From JBFGCM01 sp041581135 (GTDB lineage: Bacteria > Actinomycetota > Acidimicrobiia > Spongiisociales > UBA5794), in assembly GCA_041581135.1 (NCBI GenBank), contig JBFGCM010000014.1, positions 1-52,709 of the forward strand: DNA of 52,709 bases, written 5' to 3'. Below the pieces are notes generated by a model that saw only the letters and a list, made by a program, of their open reading frames with translations, had not been told where the DNA came from and ran no database searches. Positions 27,968-36,330 of this stretch are shown here, piece after piece; position 1 is the stretch's first letter; each line of letters begins with the position of its first letter. Position numbers and translations under genes: made by a program.

Positions 27968-28400
27968 AGATCTGTACCGGGAGGTCATCCTCGACCACTA
28001 CCGAAACCCGCGACGGCAGGGGACCCTCGATGACGCCGACGCCCACGCCGAGGGGCAGAACCCGTTGTGCGGGGACGAGGTGGCCATCGACGTGAAGCTG
28101 GACGGCGACACGATCGCCGCAGTGGCCATCGATGGGCAGGGATGCTCCATCTCCCAGGCGTCCGCGTCGATGATGGCCGATGCGATCGTCGGGAAGTCGC
28201 TGTCCGAGGTGTCCAAGATGACGCACGACTTCAAACAGATGATGGGCATCGACGACGGCGACAACCCCGTCGATCCCGAGCGTCCCGGGAGCGTGCTGGG
28301 CGATCTCGAAGCGCTCCAGGGGGTGCGCAAGTTCCCGGTGCGCATCAAGTGCGCCGACCTCGGATGGACGACGCTGGAAGAGGCACTCGGACTCGACTGA
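27957..28400 (+). CDS. sufU: SufU zinc-dependent sulfurtransferase
   Basis: A 147-residue SufU. The three zinc-binding cysteines and the Asp are all present: Cys38 and Asp40 in NPLCGDE, Cys63 in GQGCSISQAS, and Cys132 in RIKCADLGW. SufU accepts persulfide from SufS and passes it to SufBCD in Gram-positive systems. The GTG at 27957 lies inside the end of sufS and gives the normal N-terminus SLEDLYREVILDHYRNP; a longer upstream start would add unrelated residues. It ends 4 bases from the convergent YceI gene. Confidence 0.95.
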   Translation: MSLEDLYREVILDHYRNPRRQGTLDDADAHAEGQNPLCGDEVAIDVKLDGDTIAAVAIDGQGCSISQASASMMADAIVGKSLSEVSKMTHDFKQMMGIDDGDNPVDPERPGSVLGDLEALQGVRKFPVRIKCADLGWTTLEEALGLD

Positions 28401-28403
28401 CGC

Positions 28404-28970
28404 CTACTCGGCCCGGGCCGCCTGCACGTCGATCTCGATCTGCACCTGCTTGCCGACCAGCCAGCCCCCGCTCTCCAGAGGGACGTTCCACTCGAGACCC
28501 CAGTCCTCTCGGTTGATCTCGGTACGGGCGGAGAAGGCAGCCTTGGGGTTCCCCCACGGATCCACCATCACGCCTTCGAAGCGGGCGTCGAGCGTGACCG
28601 GCTTGGTGTGGTCCTTGATGGTCAGATCACCATGGATGTTCCACCCATCGGGGGTGCGCTCGATCCCGGTACTCGTGAACACGATGGTGGGGAAGCGCTC
28701 CACGTCGAGGAAGTCGGGAGAGCGTAGATGGGCGTCGCGATCCTCGGCACCCGTTTCGATGGTCGCGGCATCGATGCTCACCTGCACGCTGGACTCGGAG
28801 GGTTCCTCGGCGACGGTGAAGCTGCCTGATACCTGGCCGAACCGTCCTCGCACCTTGGTCACCATGAGGTGCCTGGCAACGAATCCGGCCACGCTGTGGT
28901 CCGGATCGATGTTCCAGATCCCCGATGAAGGCACTTCGGCGTCGCCGACCCGTCGCACGTGCTCAGCCAT
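28404..28970 (-). CDS. YceI family lipid-binding protein
   Basis: A 188-residue lipocalin-like protein of the YceI family, which bind isoprenoid or amide-type lipids in a beta-barrel. Typical blocks are WNIDPDHSVAGFVARHLMV near the N-terminus, LRSPDFLDVERFPTIVFTS and HGDLTIKDHTKPV. There is no signal peptide, so it is cytoplasmic, as in many actinobacterial members. The ATG at 28970 has a strong ribosome site, GGGAGGAG, 4 nt upstream. Confidence 0.93.
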   Translation of the reverse strand: MAEHVRRVGDAEVPSSGIWNIDPDHSVAGFVARHLMVTKVRGRFGQVSGSFTVAEEPSESSVQVSIDAATIETGAEDRDAHLRSPDFLDVERFPTIVFTSTGIERTPDGWNIHGDLTIKDHTKPVTLDARFEGVMVDPWGNPKAAFSARTEINREDWGLEWNVPLESGGWLVGKQVQIEIDVQAARAE

Positions 28971-29078
28971 CTGACTCCTCCCGGTGGTAGATGCAGAATG
29001 CAACTGTATGGCTGGGACCTCGGCCTCGCAACCGCATGGTGCACGCTCGGAGACGGGCGAGGTGTCGTGCGTGGCTCC

Positions 29079-30284
29079 TCAGCCGGCCGGGCGGCGATTC
29101 CCTGCCGCCACCGACCCAGGCGTCGTGTCGCCGCCCTCGCGGACGAGGATCAACAACACCACCACCGCCAGCAGGTTGAGGATGGCGGCCCCGATTGCGT
29201 TACCCCCGACCCCCACCCGTTCGAACACGAAAGGTCCCAGATAGGCACCGGCGGCCCTTCCGATGCCGGCGGCGACCACCATGAGGCTCAGGTACCGGGT
29301 GCGGCCGTGCGGCCGGATCTCCGACGCCAGCGGGATGGCGGACACGATGGTCAGCTCGAAGGCGAAGAGGCTGACGCTCAAAGCGGCAATCCCGACCAGA
29401 TAGACGTGCTGCCCGACACCGATGAACGAATACGCGACCACGGCCAGGGCCATGCCCGCGGCGACCGCCCGGCGCTTCCCCATCCGATCGGCACATGCGA
29501 GTGCCGTCCCTTCCCCGGCCAGTTCGCTCACGCCCACGAGCAGCGCACTGGTGCCCAGGGCGATCAGGGAGAGCCCGAAGGCGTCCTCGAGCCATGCCCC
29601 GAACACCACGAACACGTGCTCGGCGGCTGCACTGAACATCGCAAACACGACGAGGAGGGCGACCGCCGAGCGGTCCAACCGCAGCGGGACGAGGGTGCCT
29701 GCGACCTGCCGCTCGTCTGGTTGCAGCGTCCACCACAGGACGGTCAACCCGACACCGGCCAGCCCGGCAACGGCCCAGAAGGGCGCCTGCCATCCGGCCC
29801 GATCGATCAACCAACCGGCGAGCGGGGCACCGACCAAGAGCCCCCCGGCCCACGTGAGCTCCACCACGGACATGTACCTGGCCCGGCTGGCATAGGCGGT
29901 TCGGTCGGCGATGTAGGCCTGACCTCCGACGTCGAAACTCGCCTTGCCCAACCCCATCAGTGCGAAGCCGACGGCCGCCCCGACGAACACCGAGGACGCC
30001 GCCGTGAGTACGGCGCCGATGGCGAACACCGCCAGGCTGAAGGCGATCAACCGCCGCCGGCGTTCCCCCCGACCCACGGTGGAGACGACCACCGGTGTCG
30101 CCATACCCGCCAACCACCGGAGCGACACCAGTGCTCCCACGCTCTGGAGGGACACACCCAGGCCCCGAGCGATGGCCGGCAGGAACGGATAGACCATCCG
30201 ATGCCCCGTGTTGAGCACGAGGCGGGCTGCGGTCAGGTAGCCGACGGCGATTCGCAACCGTCCGGGAGCAAGGTTGGATTGCAC
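29079..30284 (-). CDS. MFS transporter
   Basis: A 401-residue, 12-helix major facilitator protein. The first loops carry NTGHRMVYPFLPAIARGLG and, between helices 2 and 3, an RRRR stretch; the central loop between the halves is short (LQPDERQ). No substrate-defining motif is visible; drug or metabolite efflux is plausible. It lies alone, preceded by a 520-base non-coding region and an 11-bp-spaced repeat that could be its operator. Confidence 0.9.
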   Translation of the reverse strand: MQSNLAPGRLRIAVGYLTAARLVLNTGHRMVYPFLPAIARGLGVSLQSVGALVSLRWLAGMATPVVVSTVGRGERRRRLIAFSLAVFAIGAVLTAASSVFVGAAVGFALMGLGKASFDVGGQAYIADRTAYASRARYMSVVELTWAGGLLVGAPLAGWLIDRAGWQAPFWAVAGLAGVGLTVLWWTLQPDERQVAGTLVPLRLDRSAVALLVVFAMFSAAAEHVFVVFGAWLEDAFGLSLIALGTSALLVGVSELAGEGTALACADRMGKRRAVAAGMALAVVAYSFIGVGQHVYLVGIAALSVSLFAFELTIVSAIPLASEIRPHGRTRYLSLMVVAAGIGRAAGAYLGPFVFERVGVGGNAIGAAILNLLAVVVLLILVREGGDTTPGSVAAGNRRPAG

Positions 30285-30804
30285 GTCAGACCTCCCCCGG
30301 CAGTCTCCCTCGGGCGCTTCGGCAACCTAGCTCACGGGTGTTGGTGGCGTGCTCGTGGAGACGAAAACCCCAGGTCAGAGGTCGTTTCCCCTGTGCTCAG
30401 CGGCGCTAAGCGGTCGCTAAGCGTCATGGTGCATTCTCTGGGGTGTGAATGACAGATCGCCCCGGAAGGGATGACGGCCAACAGCCGGCACGGGGGTTCG
30501 GTGCGAAGTCACAGCACGGCACGACGAGGCTCGTCCCGGTGCCACGGTCCTGGACCGGGGCAGGGGGAACGGGGCGGGGCTCGGCGGGCAAGCCATGGGC
30601 CCACGCGTGGCGGGGGCCTACGGAGAGCGGAGCGATCTACGTGATGGGGGTCACGCGGTAGATCACCACCGCACTCGGCTCGGACTCGATCCGAGCAGAG
30701 GGGGGAACGCCGTTCCCCGGCCGGACCCTCGGTTCGGCCGGGGATGCGCGTTCGACGGGTCGACGGGTCCGCCCTCAGGGACCGATTGGTCGGCAGCCGT
30801 TGCG
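30285..30804. other. Non-coding region with several hairpins
   Basis: No convincing gene is seen in these 520 bases. The stretch holds clustered inverted repeats: GATCTACGTGA/TCAC..GTAGATC at 30634-30664, GCTCGGA/TCCGAGC at 30678-30696 (7-bp stem, 5-nt loop) and CCCCGGCCG/CGGCCGGGG at 30715-30743 (9-bp stem, 11-nt loop), and the palindrome CGGTCCTGGACCG at 30545-30557. The last hairpin lies about 60 nt past the end of the LysM gene and may end its transcript; the others could belong to a structured leader of the MFS gene or an independent RNA. Confidence 0.5.
30404..30423. repeat. Two direct copies of CGCTAAGCG spaced 11 bp
   Basis: CGCTAAGCG occurs at 30404-30412 and 30415-30423. Each copy is itself nearly palindromic (CGCT-A-AGCG), and the 11-bp period places them on one helix face, about 120 bp upstream of the MFS start. 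This looks like a tandem repressor or activator site. Confidence 0.45.
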
Positions 30805-31725
30805 TCAGCCCCGCTCGTCGAAGATGGGACGGAGCTCCAACACGGCACCGATGAAGTCGATCGTCTCGGCATTCCAGTCGATGTCACGCTGGCTCACCAG
30901 GCCCTCGTGGTACGCAGCCAGGGCCGCAGCGGTGTCTCCCTGGGTCGCATCGAGGAGACTGCCGAGGTACGCCGCCATGGCTTCGATCGCCCCGGCGGGA
31001 TCGGTCCCGTCCAGCTCCGCTCCGGCGAGATCGCCGGCGATGGCGTAGAGGTCTGCGGTCAGGAGACCGACGCCGAACGCAGCACCGAGAGTGACCGAGT
31101 TGTCCCACTCGGTTCGGGCCCAGCCGACCGCCTTCAGCAACTCCGACGGAACGCCGTACTGCTCGGCGTATTGATCGAACAAGGGCACCATCGCCGCCTT
31201 CTCCGGATCGCCCTCGACGATCGTCGGGATGGCGCCCAGCTCATCGACGACCGGAATCTGGATGATCTGGCCGACCCCGATGAGGTCGGGATTCGGCAAC
31301 TCGTTGATCCTTGCCAGCTCGCGCCAGTCGACGCCGAATTCGCGACCGATGAGCGACAGGGTGTCCCCGCGCACCACCCGGTAGGCGACGAACCGAGCCT
31401 GCGCGACCACCACGGCGGGCGTGTCGTCACCCTCTGCGAGCGTGGTGGTCGTCGTGGTGGTCTCGACGTCGACGCTCGGGGCGGTCACCGTGGTCGTGGG
31501 CTCGCCGGTGGTCGGCGGCGCCTCGGTGACGACGGTGGTGGAGGCGGGCGGATCCTCAGGACCGGCCTCGGCCGCCTCCAGGGCATTGGTACCCGGGAAG
31601 AACAGCAACAGGGCTGCGCCCAGCGCGATGATGCCGCCCACGGCGACCAAAGCGACCAGGCCCGATACGACCCACTCGATGACCGAGTCGACGCGTTCAG
31701 ATGTCGGTGGCGTCTCGTTGTACAT
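30805..31725 (-). CDS. Membrane-anchored LysM / transglycosylase-like protein
   Basis: A 306-residue exported protein. A transmembrane helix (about 17-43) anchors it; a Thr-rich linker (60-100) follows; then a LysM peptidoglycan-binding module (115-158: YRVVRGDTLSLIGREFG to GQIIQIP). The C-terminal part resembles a lytic transglycosylase: Glu206 in WARTEWDNS would be the catalytic acid and LGAAFGVGLLT replaces the usual GAxGLMQ block. The divergence of that block makes activity uncertain. It likely acts on or holds the cell wall. It is divergent from the solute-binding lipoprotein gene. Confidence 0.82.
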   Translation of the reverse strand: MYNETPPTSERVDSVIEWVVSGLVALVAVGGIIALGAALLLFFPGTNALEAAEAGPEDPPASTTVVTEAPPTTGEPTTTVTAPSVDVETTTTTTTLAEGDDTPAVVVAQARFVAYRVVRGDTLSLIGREFGVDWRELARINELPNPDLIGVGQIIQIPVVDELGAIPTIVEGDPEKAAMVPLFDQYAEQYGVPSELLKAVGWARTEWDNSVTLGAAFGVGLLTADLYAIAGDLAGAELDGTDPAGAIEAMAAYLGSLLDATQGDTAAALAAYHEGLVSQRDIDWNAETIDFIGAVLELRPIFDERG

Positions 31726-31804
31726 GGATGATGCAGGGGGGAAGCGGCGTTAGAGTGCCGGATCGTACCATCCGGTCGTCCACCCCGAAAGGCCCCCCCA
31801 CGCC

Positions 31805-33514
31805 GTGCCGGCACGCCGTCCGCTCACGTGGCTCGTCGCATTCGCTCTGGTTGGAGCCGCGTGCTCGGCTGCCGCACCGGCACTGGAGCCGGAAGTCACC
31901 ACCACGGTGACCACGACGAACGCCCCCGTCGAGAACGGCGAAGCGGACGTCACCACCACCGTGAGCCTCGTCCCCGCCAAGACGCCTCAGTACGGCGGAA
32001 CGCTGGTGTACGGCCTGGAAGCCGACAGCCTGAACCCATGGACGCCTCAGAACACCGCGCCGGCCGCTTCGGGTCACATGGTGCTGCGCTCGGTGTTCGA
32101 CATGCTGGCGCTGCCCACGATCGATCTCGAGGTGAAGGGCTACCTCCTCACCGCCATCGAGCCCAACGCCGACTTCACCGAGTGGACACTGGAGGTGCGG
32201 CCCGGGATCACCTTCCACGACGGAACCCCGCTCGACGCGACCGCCGTGGCCGACAACCTCAATCGACACCGACAGTCGTTCATCTCCGGCAACCTGCTGG
32301 CCGACGTGGCGTCGGTGGACGTCACCAGCGACATGACCGTCGTCGTCACCTCTACCCGTCCCTGGGTCTCGGTCCCGGCCGTGCTCACCAGCCAGGTCGG
32401 CTATGTGGCGTCACCCACGTGGTTGGCAGAGGTCGACGCCGACCCGGCCAAGGCGCTCGAGCCGGTAGGCACCGGACCGTTCATCTTCGAGGCCTACACC
32501 CCCGGCGTTTCGTTCCGGGCCGTTCGCAACCCCGACTACTGGCGCGAGGGTCTGCCCTATCTGGATGCGGTCGAGTTCCGGGTGCTGCGCGGCATCGGCG
32601 ACCGCTCGCAGGCGCTACTCGACGGTGAGGCCAACATCATCCACACGGCCAACGGCGACGAGATCGCCAAGTTCCGCGGTCGCCTCGGCTCGTTCAACAT
32701 GGTGGAGTCGGCCGAATTCGGCGAGACCACCTATGTGCTGATCAACCTGGCCAATCCGCTCTCGCCGGTCAGCGACATCCGCATTCGACGGGCCATGGCT
32801 CTCGCCCTCGACTACGAGCTCATCAAGACGGCGCGCAACGGTGATCTGTTCGAGGTACCGAATGGGCCCTTCCCTCCCGGTGCCGTCGGGTATCTCGAGG
32901 ACTCCGGATTCCCCACCTACGATCCGGATGCGGCCCGAGCTCTCGTCGAGGAATGGGAGGCCGAGAACGGCCCTGCGCAGATCACCTTCACCACCACGAG
33001 CGACGAGTTCAACCTCATCTCCGCGGAGCTGTATGCCCAGTATTGGGAGGCCGTGGGCATCGACGTGCAGCTGGTGACCATCGATCAGTCGGAGTACATC
33101 GGGCTGGCGCTCGCCGGCGCATTCGAAACGTACTTCTGGCGGCTCCACTCCGGGTTCGATCCGGACGAGCAACACGTGTGGTGGCACTCCCGGAATGCCA
33201 GGGAGATCGGAACCGTGGGTCTCAACTTCAGCCGGATCACTGATCCTGTCATCGACGAGGCCCTCGATACCATCCGCACCACAGCGGATGAGGAGGTGCG
33301 TCGTGAGGCTGCCGAGCGCATCAACCGACGCTTCGCCGAGCAGGTGTACAACATCTGGCTCGGCTGGGCCGTCTGGGGCATCATCTCGGCACCAGAGGTC
33401 CAAGACGTCATCACCAACTTCACATTGCCCGATGGAGACCTCGTGTTACCGACCGGTGTGGGCATCGGTGGCACTCATCAGTTGGCGCAGATCTGGATCG
33501 ATCCTGATGCGTGA
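31805..33514 (+). CDS. Family 5 (Opp/Dpp-type) solute-binding lipoprotein
   Basis: A 569-residue extracellular binding protein of a peptide/nickel-type ABC importer. A lipobox VGAAC (Cys20) and a short Thr-rich linker precede the family 5 fold: YGGTLVYGLEADSLNPW, a FTEWTLEVRPGITFHDGTPL block and the late Asp-rich hinge. No permease or ATPase gene is next to it, so it is an orphan that must work with components encoded elsewhere or act as a sensor. GTG at 31805 is weakly supported by AAAGG at 31788-31792; a TAGAGT box is at 31751-31756. Confidence 0.92.
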   Translation: MPARRPLTWLVAFALVGAACSAAAPALEPEVTTTVTTTNAPVENGEADVTTTVSLVPAKTPQYGGTLVYGLEADSLNPWTPQNTAPAASGHMVLRSVFDMLALPTIDLEVKGYLLTAIEPNADFTEWTLEVRPGITFHDGTPLDATAVADNLNRHRQSFISGNLLADVASVDVTSDMTVVVTSTRPWVSVPAVLTSQVGYVASPTWLAEVDADPAKALEPVGTGPFIFEAYTPGVSFRAVRNPDYWREGLPYLDAVEFRVLRGIGDRSQALLDGEANIIHTANGDEIAKFRGRLGSFNMVESAEFGETTYVLINLANPLSPVSDIRIRRAMALALDYELIKTARNGDLFEVPNGPFPPGAVGYLEDSGFPTYDPDAARALVEEWEAENGPAQITFTTTSDEFNLISAELYAQYWEAVGIDVQLVTIDQSEYIGLALAGAFETYFWRLHSGFDPDEQHVWWHSRNAREIGTVGLNFSRITDPVIDEALDTIRTTADEEVRREAAERINRRFAEQVYNIWLGWAVWGIISAPEVQDVITNFTLPDGDLVLPTGVGIGGTHQLAQIWIDPDA

Positions 33515-33601
33515 ACCTCTCCGCATCGCGTCGCGTCCGGCCCGGAGCGGTAGTGGCCACACAGGAACTATCGTCTCTGGAGACACAGACCGGAGGCTGT
33601 G

Positions 33602-35218
33602 GTGACGACCTTCTGCCCGCACTGTGGAACCCAGCGGGAGCCAGACTGGAAGTACTGCCGCCGCTGCGGCAGTCCCCAGGCCAAGGAACCCAGAGAGAGC
33701 GATCGCGCCTTCTGTACGGAGTGCGGAAGCATGATCGACGACCAGTGGGAATTCTGCGCCGGCTGCGCCGCACCCACCCCGATCCGGCGAGAGCGGAAGA
33801 CGCCCCGCATCACTCGCGCCGACCAGGCCGCCTACGCCGAGGAGTCGGTACGTGCGCTGCGAGGCGAGCCCCCGCCGCCGTCGGGCATCGAGTTGGAACC
33901 GCCCCCGGTCCCCGACGCACCTCCCGTGCCATCGGCCTCGCCGCCGCCGATTCCAGCCCCACCCGGAGCTGACTCGGCCCCACCCCCACCGACTTCAACC
34001 CCAGCCGGCACGGACTGGGCCCCATCACCGCCGGCGACAGCCCCACCCGGGACGGACTCGACGTCATCACCGCCGAGCGCAGCCCCACCGTGGGCTCCGA
34101 TGGAGCCGGTCTCGCCTCCACCGCCGGGCTATGCGCCGGACGAAGCCGAGCCTGCCGCGGCGTCGGCGTTGGGCGCGCCGCTGCGGGATGCCCCTGGCGC
34201 GGAGCCGCCCGGCGCCGAACCGCCCTCGACGCCGCGTTACGGGGACGTAGCTGCCGCACCGGCGGCCGGCCCGCCGGCCTGGCTGGGACCGACCACCGAG
34301 CGAGCAGAGATCGAACCGTTGGGCGACGAGCCCATCGAGGACATGGAGTCCGACCAGGCCTTGGACGAACTGGCCGACGACCAGGTCGCCGCCGTCACCT
34401 TGGACCCCGACGAGGTCGAGGAAGGTGCCACGGCCACGCTCATCAGCCCCCGCACCGTGGACGCCGAAGTCGTGCCCACACTTCGCCCCGGCCAACCCGT
34501 GGACTTGCCCGAGAAGACGGACGAGGATCTGGACGCCGGCGTTGCCACCGAGCCCGCGGTGTTCCGCCCCGTGCGCGCCCTCGGGGTATGGACCCAGCTC
34601 TCCTGGCTCATCGTCGGGCTCCTGGCCATCGCCACCATCGCCGGCCTCATCGTGCTCAATGCCCGTCTGGACGACTTCCGGGCCGGCGGCTCGTTCGATG
34701 ATGTGGTCGCCGCCAAAGACGTCATCGACATCTGGCTCCGCATCGTCCTCGGGGTCGCCCTCGTGGCCGCACTGGGACTCACCGTGGTGTGGTGGTACCG
34801 CATCTACCGGAATCAGGCCTACCTCGGTGAGGAGCTGCTGCGACCTTCGCCTTGGCTGGCGCTGGCGGCGTGGCTGGTGCCGATCGTGAACCTGGTGGCA
34901 CCGCCGGTGCTTCTGCATCGCGCCTGGCGGCGAGCGGTCTCGGACGAAGAAGCCACCCAGATCAACTGGTGGATCGCACTCTGGTGGATCTGCCTCGTGG
35001 CGTTCGGCGCCGTGGTGTTGACCGTGGGGTTGGCCGCCGGGGATGCCACCACCGTCGAAGCGTCACTCGACGCCAACACGTATGCGGCCATCGCCTACGG
35101 ATTGCTCATCGGCTCGTCATTGGCAGCGGTGGGCGTCGTCTCGTCCGTGAGTGAGCGTCAGACCGAGCGGGCTACTCACGCGACGAGGGCCGGGATGACC
35201 CCGGCCCTCGTGCGCTGA
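33602..35218 (+). CDS. Zinc-ribbon, Pro-rich, multi-pass membrane protein (DUF4328-like)
   Basis: A 538-residue protein with two N-terminal zinc ribbons (CPHC..CRRC and CTEC..CAGC, residues 5-60), a long Pro/Ala-rich disordered linker (about 100-230), an acidic stretch (about 240-310), then five transmembrane helices. The membrane part contains WWYRIYRNQ, PSPWLALAAWLVPIVNLVAPP and INWWIALWW, as in the DUF4328 family. Function is unknown. The second of two adjacent GTG codons (33602) is preferred for its spacing to CGGAGG. A strong hairpin lies inside the last codons. Confidence 0.82.
   Translation: MTTFCPHCGTQREPDWKYCRRCGSPQAKEPRESDRAFCTECGSMIDDQWEFCAGCAAPTPIRRERKTPRITRADQAAYAEESVRALRGEPPPPSGIELEPPPVPDAPPVPSASPPPIPAPPGADSAPPPPTSTPAGTDWAPSPPATAPPGTDSTSSPPSAAPPWAPMEPVSPPPPGYAPDEAEPAAASALGAPLRDAPGAEPPGAEPPSTPRYGDVAAAPAAGPPAWLGPTTERAEIEPLGDEPIEDMESDQALDELADDQVAAVTLDPDEVEEGATATLISPRTVDAEVVPTLRPGQPVDLPEKTDEDLDAGVATEPAVFRPVRALGVWTQLSWLIVGLLAIATIAGLIVLNARLDDFRAGGSFDDVVAAKDVIDIWLRIVLGVALVAALGLTVVWWYRIYRNQAYLGEELLRPSPWLALAAWLVPIVNLVAPPVLLHRAWRRAVSDEEATQINWWIALWWICLVAFGAVVLTVGLAAGDATTVEASLDANTYAAIAYGLLIGSSLAAVGVVSSVSERQTERATHATRAGMTPALVR
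35183..35211. terminator. Hairpin terminator for convergent genes, inside the CDS end
   Basis: A perfect 12-bp stem, ACGAGGGCCGGG / CCCGGCCCTCGT, with the 5-nt loop ATGAC. It lies within the last codons of the DUF4328-like gene, just before its TGA, and 21 bases from the end of the convergent spondin-domain gene. It is GC-rich without a T-tract, as is usual in actinobacteria, and could act in both directions. Confidence 0.6.
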
Positions 35219-35231
35219 TCGGCGGGTCGGC

Positions 35232-35966
35232 TCAGGCCTCGCCGCCGCCGTTCACCGCGACGATCGTGACCTTGGCGATTGCACGGCGCCATCCGTGGGC
35301 CATGCGGGTCAGTTCGCCGTCGCCACTGACGCCTGGGTGGATTTGCACGCCTTCCTCGGTGTCGATGCCCTCGTTGTTGTTGCCGTCCGGGTCACCGTCG
35401 AGGCCGACCAGACCCAGGCCGGAGCACGGGTCCACGATGTCCTCGCTCACCTCGGTGTTCAGCTCTGAACCGGCGTCGTAAGCGCGGCTCCGAGTCATAC
35501 GCACCTGCTCCGCACCGGGCAGCCGCAGGTTGGTCACACCCGTGAACGCGTCATTCGAGCAGATGAGCATCGTTGCGAACGACAGCCGGTCACCGGGGTA
35601 TCCGTCGATCGTGAACGTGACCGAGTCGGTGAAATCCCCGACCGTCGTGCCCCGCGGGGTGAGCGGTAGACCGACATCGACGACGCTGGTGACGCCTTCG
35701 CTGGCGGAGAGCGCATCGAAGGCGGGAATCTGGTTCCCGTTCTCAGCAATCTCGATCAGCTCGGCCGGAGCGAGCTCACCAACGGCCCACATCCGCAGAC
35801 CAGGCACATGCGTCGCGGCGACGGCCGGCGACAGCGGCTGATTCGACACGTTCTCGATCGTCACCTCGTAGGTGATGAGATGCGTCTCGTCCGCGGTCGC
35901 CGTCGGTGCGAGCAAACCCAGTGCGAGGGCCGCCACCATCATCAGGACCATGAGTCGTCGTGACAT
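35232..35966 (-). CDS. Secreted spondin-N domain protein
   Basis: A 244-residue exported protein. The signal peptide (MSRRLMVLMMVAALALGLLAPTATA) is followed by a domain beginning TYEVTIENVSNQPLSPAVAATH, the usual opening of the bacterial spondin-N domain, with GEPA-like GELAPAELIEIAENG and ATMLICSNDAF blocks. Bacterial members are small extracellular beta-sandwich proteins of unknown role. It is convergent with the zinc-ribbon membrane gene. Confidence 0.85.
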   Translation of the reverse strand: MSRRLMVLMMVAALALGLLAPTATADETHLITYEVTIENVSNQPLSPAVAATHVPGLRMWAVGELAPAELIEIAENGNQIPAFDALSASEGVTSVVDVGLPLTPRGTTVGDFTDSVTFTIDGYPGDRLSFATMLICSNDAFTGVTNLRLPGAEQVRMTRSRAYDAGSELNTEVSEDIVDPCSGLGLVGLDGDPDGNNNEGIDTEEGVQIHPGVSGDGELTRMAHGWRRAIAKVTIVAVNGGGEA

Positions 35967-36330
35967 TCCAACTCCCTTCTCGCGGCGGCCTGCCCGCCAC
36001 CCTTCCCACCATGGGGGGCAGAACTGACGTGGCCCTTACGAGGCGGTGAACAAAGTCTGAACGAGCGGGAGCCTCGCCCGGCGAGCCTCAGGCTTGCGAC
36101 ATCGCAATCGTGATCGCCTGATCTACCGGCCACGCCGCTGGAGCCGTGGCACCTGGGCATCATCGGCATGAGCGCCACCCACACCGGCGCCGGAATCGGC
36201 GACTGCATCCGCTCGCTCGACCTCATCCTCGCCGGCATCGAGGCACCGTGCGCGGCAGCGAGCGACGGATCTGCAGGGTGACGAGCCGAAGCGGACGTTG
36301 CACCTCGGCAGGCAACCCGAAACGAGGGCG
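35967..36330. other. Intergenic region with a possible gene remnant
   Basis: No complete gene is seen. On the plus strand 36114-36269 is open without a good start and reads as PWHLGIIGMSATHTGAG and on to LDLILAGIEA, which looks like coding sequence rather than noise. It may be a remnant. The right-hand part is the end of the selenoprotein unit, and the left-hand part is the promoter side of the spondin-domain gene. Confidence 0.3.

Noticed and set aside
30440..30500. SRP RNA-like string CCCCGGAAGGGATGACGGCC
   Set aside because: The GGAA tetraloop is there but the flanking internal-loop bases of 4.5S RNA are absent and no longer pairing could be drawn.
30430..30660. tRNA or known riboswitch in the 520-bp gap
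   Set aside because: No GTTCRANNC T-arm, no CCA end with a cloverleaf, and no recognisable cobalamin, c-di-AMP or SAM riboswitch core.
30449..30661. 70-codon plus-strand frame in the hairpin-rich gap
   Set aside because: Low-complexity Gly/Arg/Pro product, no ribosome site, overlaps strong hairpins.
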